Origin: Polyodon spathula
Lineage: Eukaryota > Chordata > Actinopteri > Acipenseriformes > Polyodontidae
Direction: 5' to 3'
Length of the DNA stretch: 64,000 nucleotides
Assembly (NCBI RefSeq): GCF_017654505.1
Contig: NC_054552.1
Coordinates: 34,730,097-34,794,096, forward strand
Of this stretch, positions 15,412 through 27,440 are shown piece after piece (the first letter of the stretch is position 1; each line of letters begins with the position of its first letter). Position numbers and translations under genes: made by a program. Under the pieces are notes generated by a model. That model saw only the letters and a list, made by a program, of their open reading frames with translations, searched no databases and had not been told where the DNA came from.

Positions 15412-17996
15412 CTAATCTTCGTCATCTTCGTCCAGGTAAACAGCCGCAATTCTCTGTTCCTCGCTGATCACTGATCGGGGGGCCACTATTCTTTGCTGCT
15501 GCAGTGCTTTGGAAAACGCAAACTGTGCTGCTGTTTGACCTTGGCTGGGATCCCACATCTCTACCTGCTCCTCCCCTTCCTCCCCGGTCCTTTGCACGTA
15601 CTGATAGACTTCCTCCCTGACTGCCCTCCCGTTGGCTCCGTCAGTGAACTCTGCCTGGGAATTAAAAGCTTTTGCTTCTTGGGGCCCCTTGCCAGTGGTG
15701 GAAGTTGCAACCTGGGAGACATCCATCTGGAAAGTGAATGATTTCTCAGAGGGACCCAATTTAATGTGCTTCACTGATTTGTTGATGTCGGGGGCTGAGT
15801 GCTCTGCGTTTGGGCTCCCTGCGTCTTTGCTGCTCGCGGTCCAGCTCATTCCCTGCACTCTCACGTCTTGATCTGTGGAAACTGTAATCGTCGGTTCTTT
15901 GTCATCTGCGCTGTGAGGGGGGGCCATCTTTTCTCCCGCCTTGCCACTTAGTGCTTCGTGGAGTTGGGGGTTCGTAGATCGCAGCGCTGCCATTACCTGC
16001 TCCTCGGAAACTTCTTCCTCCTGTCCCTCCGGGAGGCCTGACTCATCAAGATTTTGGGAAACATTGATTTCTGCAACGATGGTCACCACACCGCTGTCAG
16101 AAGACTGCTGTACTTTTCTGATATCAACAGCCAGGTTATCGGAGCTGTCCTGTCTGTTGCTGGTTAACATAGCCAGCTCCTCTGTCAAATTGTCAGACGC
16201 CGTTCCTTTCAGTTGCTCAAAAGTCCCTTTCAGCTGCTCTTTTGGACTGTCCCCATCCTCTCTCAGCCGTTCCAACACTGATTCTTGAACTTTACGTGGA
16301 ACCTTGATTTCTTCTTCTATGACGCACTCAGACGAAGTCTGCTTATCGAGCTCTGCTCTGTCAAACTCTGCTCTTGGCTCTGAAGCCTGAGGTTCTCTCC
16401 TGTAATGTTTCATCACTGTATCAGTGAAGCTTTGCTCCTGGTTGGGTCCTGGCTCCTCTTGCCAGTACCTTTCGTCTCCTGACCACTCCTGTCTCGTTCC
16501 ATAGCAGTCGAAAGATGAAAGGCCGCTTTCCTGATGTTCAGACGTGTAATCATCTGGCATGGACACAAAATACTCATTTTCCTGGACCCAGGTTTGAAAG
16601 GATGGGTCCCTGTCTGAAAACTGCCTCTTCCTCAGCTCTTCAGCTGTCATGGTTACGTTCAGCACCTCTTCACTGCCCACAGACTCTTTAACATCCAGGG
16701 GAGCGTTTTCAAGCTCCTCGATCTGAAAGAATGTCGATGAGAGCTTTTCCTCTTTTTCTTCATCGCTTTGATTTTCCAGTGGTTCCTCGATAATCTCGAC
16801 ATTGACTGCCATGTTCTCCCGATTCTCCCATCCGGTCATGCCCAGGCTGAGAAGGTTTTCAATCATGCTTCCTGTCGGGGTTCCTCTGATATCCTCTAAA
16901 GCAGTTCTTTTCACGTCCTTATTTAGCAGCTCCTCCAGAACGGAATCGTTGGATGTGTCCAGGTCCTCCCGCACGGTAGACTGTAAGAAAATCTGGGTCT
17001 TGGTTGTTCCATCTTCCACCTCTGTCTTTTCAACGTGGTAGGTGACCTTAGAGTCGGGAGAGGAGCTGAGTGTCGTCTGCAAACCAGACGGATTTACCAC
17101 CTGCTGAAGAATGTCTTCCATGGTTATGGTATCCAAGACTGTTTCCTCTGTTATAGATCTTTTTTCATCTTCTGGACTTGCACCTGCAATCTGTTCCTTA
17201 TGTTTTTTATCAATTTGAATCTGCTGCTCACTGAAGTATTTAGCAGCAGTTTGACCCCCTGGATGATCTTCTCCAAAGCCTTGTTTTTGTGCACCAGTGC
17301 CGTTTTGAACCTGGAGTCCCTGAAGTGTGGTTTTCACCTCTTTGTTCTCTGGAACCTGTCCCTTGTTGACTCTGAATCCGTTAAGGTCCACAGATTCCTC
17401 TTCAGTTGACTCTTTCCTGGCGATTGTGACCTCCGTAATCTTTACCTTGCTTTCGTCAGCAGATTCTGGATCTTGAGGTGCCTTGACGGGTGATGTAACA
17501 ATCCTCTTGTTGGTTATGTCCTCTGGTGTCGGCTTCTGATCTGCAGTAGGTGGCCCTGCTCTGTTCTCGTTGCTGGATCTCTGAAGGTTAATAGCAGAAT
17601 CTCTGGCAGGATGTGTGGTCACCTCTGTTGATCTCATGGTCTTCTCGACCAACACCCTTGGTTTAATTTCAACGCTCTTTCTTTCGGCCTGCTGGGGAAC
17701 TGCCCTGGATGAACTAGAGGAGACCTGTATGGTTCTTGCAGATGATGAGACAACTTTTCTGGCAGCAGAAGGCACTTGGGTACCACCCAGCAGGACTCTC
17801 TCTGAGAAACCACTTGGAACTGTTCTGCTCGCTTCATAGGTTCTGACCTGACCTGGCCTTGAGACTGTGCTTGCACTGGAGGCACGTTCCTCATATCTAA
17901 CGTCTGTGTGTGAGCTGAATGGAAACGGTTTCCTTCCGTCCTCCCTCTTCACCGCTGAGTGCTTTACCGTGTATGTGTGGGCTGGCTTTCCAATAC
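15412..17996 (-). CDS. SYNM: SYNM exon 4, long C-terminal tail
   Basis: A 2585-bp exon starts after TTTCATTAG and ends at a stop at 15412-15414. The tail is acidic and Ser/Thr/Glu-rich, probably disordered. It carries synemin-specific blocks and the conserved C-terminus AAVYLDEDDED. No internal stop or frameshift is seen. Confidence 0.96.
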
Positions 17997-20900
17997 CTAA
18001 TGAAACAACAAGAAACCCAAAGAGTGCAACAGTTCATTAGAGCTAGTTCTGTACCGTCATCGGAAATATCACAATTCCACAGTCAAAATAGCAAGGTTGC
18101 GCTCAATCTGGACAAATGAGTCCATGCATCTTTAGGGCGAATCACAAATAGCAAGAGGCTAAGGGCTTGTGCACCAATTGTGTGCATTTAAAAACAAAGG
18201 GTTTTAATCTTAAAATAAGTTATGCTACAGACAGAATTGTCCTATCCAGGCTCAATGCTAGACCGCCTGTGTATTGAAAAGTGGGTTCTAATGCAGCCAC
18301 CATTCTGTGCATTAATCAAGAAACAGACTGACATCATTGGGAATGACTGTGAAGTGAAGCATACCTCCATTTCTGGGTGCTTGTCTCACATGCTGGTCTG
18401 TCCAAAGGTATGTTTCCCTCTTCTCCCCCTCTAGCAGTGCCCTGTGAAGAGAATGCAATGGCTGTGGTGAGGCTTCAGTAAACAATCCTGCAAGCTTTAG
18501 TATTGCTTGTGGTGGGTCCTGCAGTTCAGAAGCAGAAGTGAGTTGCGTGGGGAAGTATTAGTAACCCCGAAGTGGAGCCCTGACACTTTGTAAGCACACT
18601 GCTCCCTCCGCAGGGCATACAGTCCCTGATAAAATACCCAGAGGCTGAGCTGGAACAACATGCTGCCCTTTAGAAGTACCCTGACAGCGGCAGCAGAATA
18701 ACCCGCTGGCAACCACGAGAGGGTCAGTGTTGTATATTAATGACCAAAATGTTCTCTGCTGCCCATTCAGTCAGGAAACCGTCGCTACTGCACTCGATCG
18801 CTTTGTGTCAGGATCCCAATCTGTAGGTTATTTTCATTGTGGGTAGTTTTACCTGAAAATTCAGTGTACTTCGTATTGAAGACGTCAATGTAACTATCTG
18901 ATAAGTCACACGTTTTAAATAGGAGTTAACATTGCTCTGACTAGGCGCTAAAAATACCGTTCAGCGAGGGCTGAAACCTCAGCGCTATGCCAACCATTTA
19001 AGCCAGTGACTTGCAGTACCAGATAACTGAGATAACATGTACTTGAGATTGATTATAATGCACAGCCTCTTCGATTTGTTACTGTGCAGTTACCCTCACA
19101 AAATACTTCACAGGGAATCACACAGGAAGCTGACACAGGCTACTCCTATTACAAATAGGGTTAAGAGTTTTACCATAGGAGTCAGCTTTGTAGAATAGCG
19201 CACAGTAAGAGTATACTGTAGGAATCCTAAAGGAATGGTGTTGACAACACTTTGCAGGCACCTCTATCTTGTTCCTGACAGTGTTTTTGCTAGCAGGCAG
19301 TGCAGCTGTACACCCCAGTGAGAGAAACCAGACTGGAAACACACTGGCCATGCCTTCCCAAGTGTTTACAATGCATGCCAGCAGAACTTTCCACTGTCAC
19401 ACACGTGCAAACCACAGCACAATGCAGAACAGCAAACAGCACTGCAAGCCTGGTGAAGCACAGCCACACATATTAGGTGACTAACTGGGGCTAATACAGT
19501 GAGTAAAATGCAGTGGGAAACATTGCAAACTGCAGAGCACAGAAATGGTTACAGAAGCAGCTGAAAGGGGCCCAGTAGAATGATTTAGTAAGTGCTATTG
19601 GCACGCTTTAGGACAACAGTTGCTCTGTTGCTACAGCAATGTATGAAATCACTAAAAATACGTTCCAAGAAACACATAACATTTGAGATGGGGCCGTGTA
19701 ACCCTGCTCTGGGCTTGGCCAAGCGTCAAAGCATATGAGCTAAACAATCAGCCTGTGAGGGCCAGAACACAGGGGCCAGTGGAGCTGGTAATGACGCTGC
19801 CCTGGCTCTCCACTGCACCCTCGTTAAACAGAACACAGGGGCCAGTAGAGCTGGTAATGATGCTTTCTCCACTGCACTCTCGTTAAACAGAACACAGGGG
19901 CCAGTGGAGCTGGTAATGACGCTGCCCTGGCTCTCCACTGCACCCTCATTAAACAGAGGCTCTCAGACTGCACTTTCCGTTTCTCATTCAGAGCGAGACG
20001 GCAGTGCAGCAGAATGGGGCCGTTAGGGTGTGTTATTTGATATTGGCAAAGGCATGAGCGGCCACTTTCTGGTCCAGAAAACGAGTCAAATGGTTTATTG
20101 TTATGTGTAAAATTGCTATGCCGGGTAGCCTGTGTACAATGAATCCTTTGTTCCTTTAGCTTGTGCTGTGAAATGCACCTCCGCAGTTCTGAGCTGGTAC
20201 TTTATTACAGTGGTGATGTATTAATACACACCACATGGTGATGAGGAGCTGCTGTTTAACTGCATCAGAAGAGTATTCAAGCACGCTGGTGGTGAGTTTA
20301 CACACAGTAAGCTACCGCTTTCTAAACATAGGGGGAACTGTTAGTAACGGAAAACTGCAGCTGTAATGTTGTGTACCAGCTCAGCTGAAGGGGTCAGCAT
20401 CACTGCTGAGCAGGTGATTAGCAGGGAGAGAACCCACATCAGAGGGCACTTCCACATGTTCAGTATTGTTACAGTGAAATGCATTTCGGCTCAGAGTGTG
20501 AAATCTCTCTTTGACTGGCTGGTTACATCTCAGTGTGCCACTCTGTGTTAGACAGTAAGCATTGTAAATGCAGGCCTGCAGTTGGTCCCAGCTGAATACA
20601 GAAATGATGTTGCTGTGCAAATATTTTAAAAAGCTGTGAAAGAGGGAGGTGGTGTTTTTTTCTCTTCAGTAAAATGTTCTGTGTACTGACTCTAAGCCAT
20701 GCTTTATAAGCCTGCTGCCTTTGACAGTTCAAGGAAATAGCTTTGTGCTCCCAACAGCCCTGAGTTGTGATTAATAGTATTTCTAAATAAATGGGTCTTT
20801 ACAACTGAATGCATCTGAAGGCTATTATTGCAGAAAGGAGGCCCTCATATGAGAGGCCAGTCCTGGCAAAACCTGTAACTTATTGTAAGATTCCTACAAA

Positions 20901-23325
20901 ATCAACGTTTTATCAAATTATACACAAAGGCAACCTGACAGGCTGTAGGAGGCTACGAGTCTTTGATTAAAGTTTGGAGAAGATGTTGAAAATTCAAGAC
21001 AGTTATCATGGTCACTTGGCACGAAATTGAAGAGTGCAATGCAGAGTCCTACCTGTAGGCGGCGACCTCCATGCTGAGCCCCATCTTCACCTGCATGAGC
21101 TCCTGGTGGTCCTTCAGCTTCTCTGCGATGGCGACGCTCAGCTCTCTCCTCTCCTCCTCCAGCTGCTCAATCAGCACCTGGAGACACAAACAGTATCGAA
21201 TCACACAAAAAGAGCATTGCTCAACATGCACTCCAGGTATTGAGCAATGCGTAACCCTTTCCTGCAGTCCAACCACACGCAAAACAAACCCAAACAGATC
21301 ATTAAAGATCCATGTCCTGCTTTTTACTGTGGCAGTGTCTTTACTTCCCCCTAGGGAGGCGTGGTGCAAGGTTACTTGTAAGCTTAATACTATCATGTGA
21401 GGCAGGTTATTATGATCTGCGGAGCAGCTGGTAAATTGCTTTAAGAGGCTGATGCTAGTTATAGCATTAACTAATGCAGCTGCAGCAGGTCTGGTGGTGC
21501 ACTTTGCTTTAGCATGGCCTCTTTGTAACAGACCATGGCGTTTTATTGATGTTCTAAGAGGGGGAGTACAGTGAAGGGTCTCCCATAGCCTCCCCTGGCT
21601 CTCCTCCACAGTGACAGGCCAGCTGCACAGTGGACTGCACTGAGTGATGCTGTGAACAGGCAGGAGCTCCCTCACGGACACTGAAACCACTCCTGAGAGA
21701 CGAGAAGCTGGAACCTGAGTAGGTTTGCTGGTGCCTCGCTGCTCGTCCTTTGTAGTACTGCTACCACCTCAGCCCACACTTTCAAAGCATGCAAAACCAA
21801 GGCTTTCCAATCCATTATCTATAAAAAAAACAGCCTCAAAAGCTTGTGCTAAGGAATGCCTGTACCATGGCCACTGTAGGCAATGCCCGCCATATAGTGC
21901 AAGACACATTGCAGATGGTATGATGATGCTGTCTGTTCTAATGACAGCAACAATATATCCATGTGCAGAGGCTGTGCTGTTAAAAGTGACCCCACCTGCG
22001 CTATTAAAGGCAGCTCTGTTCCACACAGTGCGTATTTACTGTGTAAGGCCACTATTCTCGCCTCTACATTCAGCCTGTTAAAAATCAGTAAATGTGTATT
22101 AGCTCTGAACAGTTGCAACATGAACAAATACAAACTAGAGGGGTTTCCACTCAAAAGTGCCAAAGAGTTCTTCTAATCCAGGCACCACTGTGTCAACATA
22201 ACATACTACAAGCTCTAAATATCTTAGAGGTGTCCAGCCACTCCAAGCAGAGGACAGACCACACAGTGACACAAAGCAGAGAGGACAGACCACACAGTGA
22301 CACAAAGCAGAGAGGACAGAACACACAATGACACAAAGCAAGCAGAAAGTAAACCACTCATTACAACTCCATTCATGATATATGATAAATCCAACCATTG
22401 CAGGCGCTTTAGGTGCTTCTGTGCTCAGATACAGCAGCTCCTTACTTTATGGCAACACATCCTTTTTCTCCAATGCGAAAACCGGCAACCAACAACTACT
22501 AAAGACATGAAATAAAATGCAGACCTGGTAGTCATGCAGCTCCTGGTAGCAGCTCTCCTGCAGGCTGATGAACTCGCTCTCCAGTCCCTCCTGGATGTGG
22601 CTCTGCCTGTGCATCTCCTCACGCAGCTTCTCCAGCTGAGCGGCGCTCTGCCTCTTCTCTCTGCCCAGCTCCTCCTGCCTCTGTTGGTCCAGCCGCAGGG
22701 ACTCCTCCAGCTCCTCAACCCTCGTGCGGTGCAGCTCCACGGTGTGGGCCCAGGCCTGGGATAGGCTCAGCATGTACTCCTCCACCTCCTCCAGGGTTAG
22801 TGCCGGGGATCCTTGGCCCCGTTGGGTGATCATGGGCACGAATCTGGAGCAGAGCTGCTCTCGGAGCGCACAGATCTCTTGTCTATGGCTGTCCTCCAGG
22901 GCTTGTTGCTCCCTCTGCAGCTTCAGGAGGTGCTCCTCCAGGGCGAGGTTCTTCAAGCAGGCTTGCTGGAGGTGCTTGTCACACCCTGTCAGCTCCCCGT
23001 GGATGTCCCTGCATGCACCACTCTCCTGGCAGATCAGCTCCTGCAGCAGCTGGAATTCTCTGCGCAGCCTCTCTCGCTCCATCTCGGCTTGGGCTTTCTC
23101 AAGAGCCAGCTGGTTCACCACTCTACGGAGCTCCCGCAGCTCCTCCATGTGCTGCTGCTGCTCCCACTCCCCTGTCCTCTCCTGCCTCAGAGTGTTGATC
23201 TCCGTGAGGAGGGAGGCGTTCTCCAGCTCCAGCTGCTTCACCCGGGACAGGTACTGGCTGAGCCTCTTATTCAACTCCTGAAGCTGCAGCTTTTCATTCT
23301 CGAACGTTCTGCTGAAATGCAACAT
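15412..23325 (-). CDS. SYNM: Synemin, type VI intermediate filament protein (complete, 4 exons)
   Basis: Synemin is a large intermediate filament protein that co-assembles with vimentin or desmin and links filaments to adhesion and costamere structures in muscle and other cells. Four exons (22525-23325, 21053-21177, 18365-18441, 15412-17996) join in frame to 1195 residues. Exon 1 encodes a very short head and the rod, opening with LQELNKRLSQYLSRVKQLE, the coil 1A signature. Exons 2 and 3 encode the rod end, MGLSMEVAAYR followed by ALLEGE, the conserved helix-termination motif. The last exon encodes an 860-residue tail matching synemin: VNVEIIEEP, VVTIVAEINVSQ, KHIKLGPSE, FTFQMDVSQV and the C-terminus RSVISEEQRIAAVYLDEDDED minus its first residue. 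The ATG at 23323-23325 (MLHFSRTFENEK) is preferred; an in-frame ATG 15 codons upstream is possible. The protein is shorter than mammalian alpha-synemin (about 1565 aa) and nearer the beta form, with a single LGPSE segment visible. Confidence 0.95.
18365..18441 (-). CDS. SYNM: SYNM exon 3, rod end motif
   Basis: A 77-bp exon between a TTCACAG acceptor and a GTATGC donor. It completes the Arg codon and encodes ALLEGEKRETYLWTDQHVRQ and a few more residues. The ALLEGE motif ends the rod. Its length (2 modulo 3) is exactly what the flanking exons need, which supports the call. Confidence 0.9.
18442..21052. other. SYNM intron 2, non-coding
   Basis: Only the short triplication at 19745-19955 is notable. 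No further gene is recognised. Confidence 0.6.
19745..19955. repeat. Short tandem triplication in SYNM intron 2
   Basis: Three copies of a unit containing AACACAGGGGCCAGTGGAGC and CTCTCCACTGCACCCTCGTT. The middle copy is shortened to about 57 bp against about 70 bp for the others. Confidence 0.9.
21053..21177 (-). CDS. SYNM: SYNM exon 2, coil 2
   Basis: The acceptor is TGTCTCCAG and the donor GTAGGA. It encodes VLIEQLEEERRELSVAIAEK, then LKDHQELMQVKMGLSMEVAA and YR. This is the conserved end of coil 2 in intermediate filament proteins. The 125-bp length fits the phase of exon 3. Confidence 0.95.
21178..22524. other. SYNM intron 1, non-coding
   Basis: Apart from three 31-bp tandem units (GAGGACAGACCACACAGTGA, then CACAAAGCAGA) at about 22247-22337, nothing is recognised. 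Confidence 0.6.
22525..23325 (-). CDS. SYNM: SYNM exon 1, head and most of the rod
   Basis: The exon has 267 codons ending HDYQ at a CAG/GTCTGC donor. It is an almost continuous heptad coiled coil rich in Glu, Leu, Gln and Arg, with coil 1A near residues 12-45. The head is only about 10 residues, typical of synemin. Confidence 0.93.
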
Positions 23326-23980
23326 CGCTCCTGCCTTCTCGTGCGGCACAGAAAGAAAGCAAAACAACAAAAGAAAAGTTTCTCCCTTCTCTGATGACTG
23401 GTTTATTTATTTAATGTCTCTCTTTTTTGGTAGTAGTAGCTCTACAGTGTGCGCTCCACGCTGAGCTCTCGTTCTCTGGCTAGACGCTGCCTGAGGTTCT
23501 GACAAGTGCTCACTGTCTGTGAATTAAGGAGGCGGGGCTTTAAGTCATAAGCACGAATGTCCCTATTCGATTAAATGGAAAAAAAGGCCTTCAGCGTTAG
23601 AAGGAAATGGCACCCTTTAGTGGACAAAGGTTGTAAATGCAATCGATGCTGGAATGGAACAGTATGGTTGTATGTAATTCAGTGCCAATGTTAGCATACT
23701 GTACCACCTCTTATCTATACGACATTACTACTTCTGTAGTGTAATAATACATGCAATATTTAGTTGCCCAGTGATTTAACTTGGCACATCAGAAGAGAAC
23801 ATGCCTGTAAATAAAACGCTGTTGATTTGAAGATAACTGATTTACACAATATTTACATAAATGAAAACAGTCTGTTTAGTGATGTTTTGAATACACACGT
23901 TGATGTAAAGCAGCACTTCATCACTTAACTGTATTAATAATTAATCAATGTAATAATATAGAAATAAATACAAAACAAAC

Positions 23981-24000
23981 AAAAAAAAAAAAAAAAAAAA
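23981..24000 (+). repeat. Poly(A) tract (20 A) beside the tRNA-like sequence
   Basis: On the minus strand this is a T20 run immediately 3' of the tRNA-Val-like sequence. It would act as a pol III terminator. Confidence 0.9.
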
Positions 24001-24001
24001 C

Positions 24002-24088
24002 TGTTTCCGAATCGGGCCTAGACCTTTTTCGAACCGGGGGGACCTTTCGCGTGTGAGGCGAACGTGATAACCGCTACACTACGAAAAC
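24002..24088 (-). pseudogene. tRNA-Val(CAC)-like pseudogene
   Basis: The minus strand starts GTTTTCGTAGTGTAGCGGTT, continues ATCACGTTCGCCTCACACGC and GAAAGGTCC. This is the eukaryotic tRNA-Val with anticodon CAC, with intact D arm and anticodon arm. The acceptor stem GTTTTCG pairs with CGGAAAC apart from one G-U. The T arm is broken: the GGTTCGAA loop is followed by about a dozen extra bases in place of the stem partner CCGGG, giving 87 nt instead of about 73. It is followed directly by a run of 20 T (pol III terminator or retroposed tail). A retroposed or decayed tRNA is the best reading. Confidence 0.75.
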
Positions 24089-24362
24089 AAACAGTGCTAT
24101 TACCCCCACACTTGCATGTGGACTCCTTGCATTCCCCGGTTTCTGTATTTTCAATATTAAAAAACCAAACAAAACACCTCCTAGCCATTATTGCCATTTG
24201 ATCTCGAACTGTACACGCTTTTTAAATATGCAAACTCGGCATTTTTCAACAGTAAGAATCAGAGAACCAGTATGATTTTCTTCATTCGGTAGGTAGCTTA
24301 ATAAGAACTAACATGAACGGTAACCAATTAATTACTAAAACTGTGACGTATTTACTAGAATG

Positions 24363-24364
<2 letters not shown>

Positions 24365-24403
<39 letters not shown>
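24365..24403 (+). repeat. Poly(A) tract (39 A)
   Basis: An uninterrupted run of 39 A residues in the SYNM 5' intergenic region. Confidence 0.95.
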
Positions 24404-24405
<2 letters not shown>

Positions 24406-24757
24406 AAGCACGCCCCTAAAACATAGCCTAACGAATGACTAGTTATTTGGATGGACAGGATGGATAACCAATAGCGAAAAGTCGTGTTGTGATTGGTGGA
24501 TCTTGCAGCAAATGCAATTGCACCACTTTGCGTTGAGAGGATGAAGAATCACAGAAAGTTAGAATGAATTGTCCGGGGAAGTTTTAAAAAGGTACAGGGA
24601 TAGCCAGACGTGTAACCTAGAGCCCACATATAAAACACAGTGGACCCTGAAGCTATGTTATAACAGATAGGTAGGTGAATATAAAGAATTAATCTGTACG
24701 TGTTTTTTCTTCTGAAAGTGGCTGCTGTAACGTACATCACTGAAAGCCCAGCTTCCA

Positions 24758-24758
<1 letters not shown>

Positions 24759-24793
<35 letters not shown>
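24759..24793 (+). repeat. (TG)n microsatellite
   Basis: A pure TG run of about 34 bp lying immediately before a CTCF-like motif. Confidence 0.95.
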
Positions 24794-24795
<2 letters not shown>

Positions 24796-24798
24796 ATT

Positions 24799-24813
24799 GG
24801 CGCCCTCTGGTGG
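24799..24813 (-). promoter_or_regulatory. Strong CTCF-like motif
   Basis: The minus strand reads CCACCAGAGGGCGCC, a full match to the CTCF core CCASYAGRKGGCRSY. It is about 1.5 kb upstream of the SYNM start codon, in the interval separating SYNM from IGF1R. Occupancy is not shown by sequence. Confidence 0.6.
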
Positions 24814-25174
24814 TTAATGTCGTGTAACTGCAGGTAATCGTGTCACGTCATCAAGCTGTGTTAATAATGCTGCAGCCGCACATCGGCGCCTTTCTGTGGT
24901 ACAGTGACAATAGCATTACATTAAGTCATAGCTTTCATCGACTTTACTACTTTTGAAAACGTACCGCCGCTTCCTCGGGTAACACTGAACGGGGCAATAT
25001 CTATAACCTAGCATGTTTAGCATGAATCCAGTAATACATAAATAAATCCTGCCCGCTTTACACTCACATACATGGTAAATTACTTACTGGTCAAGCAAGG
25101 TTGTTTTACAAGCGACTTACCGCCCGGAAAATTCAATAAAATCTGCCGTTAATGTCGGATCGTGTGGAAGGTCG

Positions 25175-26175
25175 TACAGCAACCCAGAACTCCCTCTGTT
25201 GGATTCATCTGAACAGCACCCCAGAACTCCCTCTGGTGAATTAATCTGAACAGCACCCCAGAACTCCCTGCCTTGGATCCATCTGAACAGCACCCCAGAA
25301 CTCCCTGCCTTGGATCCATCTGAACAGCACCCCAGAACTCCCTGCCTTGGATCCATCTGAACAGCACCCCAGAACTCCTTCTGATGAATTAATCTGAACA
25401 GCACCCCAGAACTCCCTGGCCTGGATCAATCTGAACAGCACCCCAGAACTCCCTGCCCTGGATCCATCTGAACAGCACCCCAGAACTCCCTGCCCTGGAT
25501 CCATCTCAACAGCACCCCAGAACTCCTTCTGATGAATTAATCTGAACAGCACCCCAGAACTCCCTGCCTTGGATCCATCTGAACAGCACCCCAGAACTCC
25601 CTGCCCTGGATCCATCTGAACAGCACCCCAGAACTCCCTGCCCTGGATCCATCTCAACAGCACCCCAGAACTCCTTCTGATGAATTAATCTGAACAGCAC
25701 CCCAGAACTCCCTGGCCTGGATCAATCTCAACAGCACCCCAGAACTCCCTGCCCTGGATCCATCTCAACAGCATCCCAGAACTCCCTGCCCTGGATCCAT
25801 CTCAACAGCACCCCAGAACTCCTTCTGATGAATTAATCTGAACAGCACCCAAGAACTCCCTGCCCTGGATCCATCTCAACAGCACCCCAGAACTCCCTGC
25901 CCTGGATCCATCTCAACAGCACCCCAGAACTCCCTGCGGTGGATTCATCTGAACAGCACCCCAGAACTCCCTGCCCTGGATCCATCTCAACAGCACCCCA
26001 GAACTCCCTGCCCTGGATCCATCTGAACAGCACCCAAGAACTCCCTGCCCTGGATCCATCTCAACAGCACCCCAGAACTCCCTGCCATGTATCTATCTGA
26101 ACAGCACCCCAGAACTCCCTCTGGTGAATTCATCTGAACAGCACCCCAGAACTCCCTGCGGTGGATTCATCTGTT
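25175..26175. repeat. 37-bp minisatellite, about 27 copies
   Basis: The units read TGAACAGCACCCCAGAACTC, then CCTGCCCTGGATCCATC. Periodic shorter variants have CTTCTGATGAATTAATC in place of the second half, giving a higher-order pattern. Minus-strand frames up to 140 codons (GVLGCCSDGS motif) are repeat artefacts. Confidence 0.96.
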
Positions 26176-27296
26176 CTGTGTACAGTAATGCACACAGGTT
26201 AATACTTCCCGTTAAGAGCAGTGCTTTCTGTTCTGTCTTTAATTGACACACCCCCTAACAATAACAGACTCCACGCCTAGTGTTGTGCATTCAGATCTGT
26301 GGAGAAGCAGCAAGTGCTTTTGTGTTGCGTATGTTTTGCAAACTACACTATTGGAAAACTTTCTCCCATTTGTTTTTTTAGTCCACACACCTGCTGTATT
26401 AAATCAACACTAACATCCTCTTTGAAATGTGAAACCCTCTGCCTCCCTGAACCGCGTTTATTCTGTTACCGTCATGCCCAGCCCCTTGCAGTGACACAGA
26501 GACTTCTCTGCCAGAAGATGGAGTTTGATTTCAGTAAAGAGAAGCCTGCCTGCCTGCCTCCCTCCCTCAGGGGAGCTTTATTTGAGCTGCCAGCCGTTTT
26601 AGTGAGCGTGGCTAATCAATGTTTCCATCACTAATAAAGACGTTTGGAGAAGTTTGTTTGGGAGGCAATGCTCCGGGCCTCCTCGTTAACACATCCTTGA
26701 AAGCAAACCTCGAGCCATGCAGCAGACAGGACCTGCTGAGGGGCCAGTGGAGCCTCTTTGGTCATCCTGCCAGGCTCACAGGAGAAGATATTTATACTGC
26801 AGGGGCTCCACTGGCATGCTACCTAGGAGAAAAGTCCAGTGCACACACCAGCTATATGCACTTGCACTGCGGTGAAACTTCTATACAGGATGGAATCTAT
26901 TTATTCAAGGTCACGCATCCTGAAAAGCACACAGAGAAAGAGAAATCTATTGTATTATATACACAAGTACAGTCCCACTTCTTCAGAGGTCGTTTAGTGT
27001 TCTGTGGTTTATGCATGGATACATTTCATTCTATTTATGCTGGGTCAGTAATACACTGAAAAACAGTGAAGCACAGAGGGGTGGAGGTCACCTACTTGAG
27101 ACACGCTGGGTCAGTAATACCCTGAAAAGCAGATTCTTTCTGTATAGGGTTGTGAGGTTGTAGCTAATCTCAAAGAATGTGCTTGTGTAATATAAAGGCT
27201 TTGCTGGAGACCTGTGGTACCTGTAAATGAACAAAGACTGAAACGGCCCTAAACTCAGGGAGCCTCAGTGCACGATATTAACATTTCCTCCCATGT
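26176..27296. other. Intergenic, no gene recognised
   Basis: Plus-strand frames at 26299-26634 and 26619-27059 show no domain or family likeness and are not called. No PGPEP1L exon was recognised. Confidence 0.5.
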
Positions 27297-27297
27297 G

Positions 27298-27440
27298 TAC
27301 AGCTATGGTCAAAAGTTTTGCGTCACTTACAATTTTAGGATAAAGACATACATAAAAATAAATAAATAAATAAATAAATTCAGATTTTTTTATTTAACAT
27401 TATGTAATTAAAGAAACTACAAAATTACATTGCAGAAGTC
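27298..27440 (+). mobile_element. Possible Tc1/mariner-type terminal fragment
   Basis: TACAGCTATGGTCAAAAGTT, followed by TTGCGTCAC, resembles the terminal repeats of Tc1/mariner-like elements in fish and amphibians. No opposite end or transposase was found, and the extent is approximate. Confidence 0.3.

Noticed and set aside
22534..23394. Plus-strand frames of up to 193 codons opposite SYNM exon 1
   Set aside because: They are antisense shadows of the coiled-coil coding sequence (Leu/Gln-rich complement of Glu/Lys/Gln codons).
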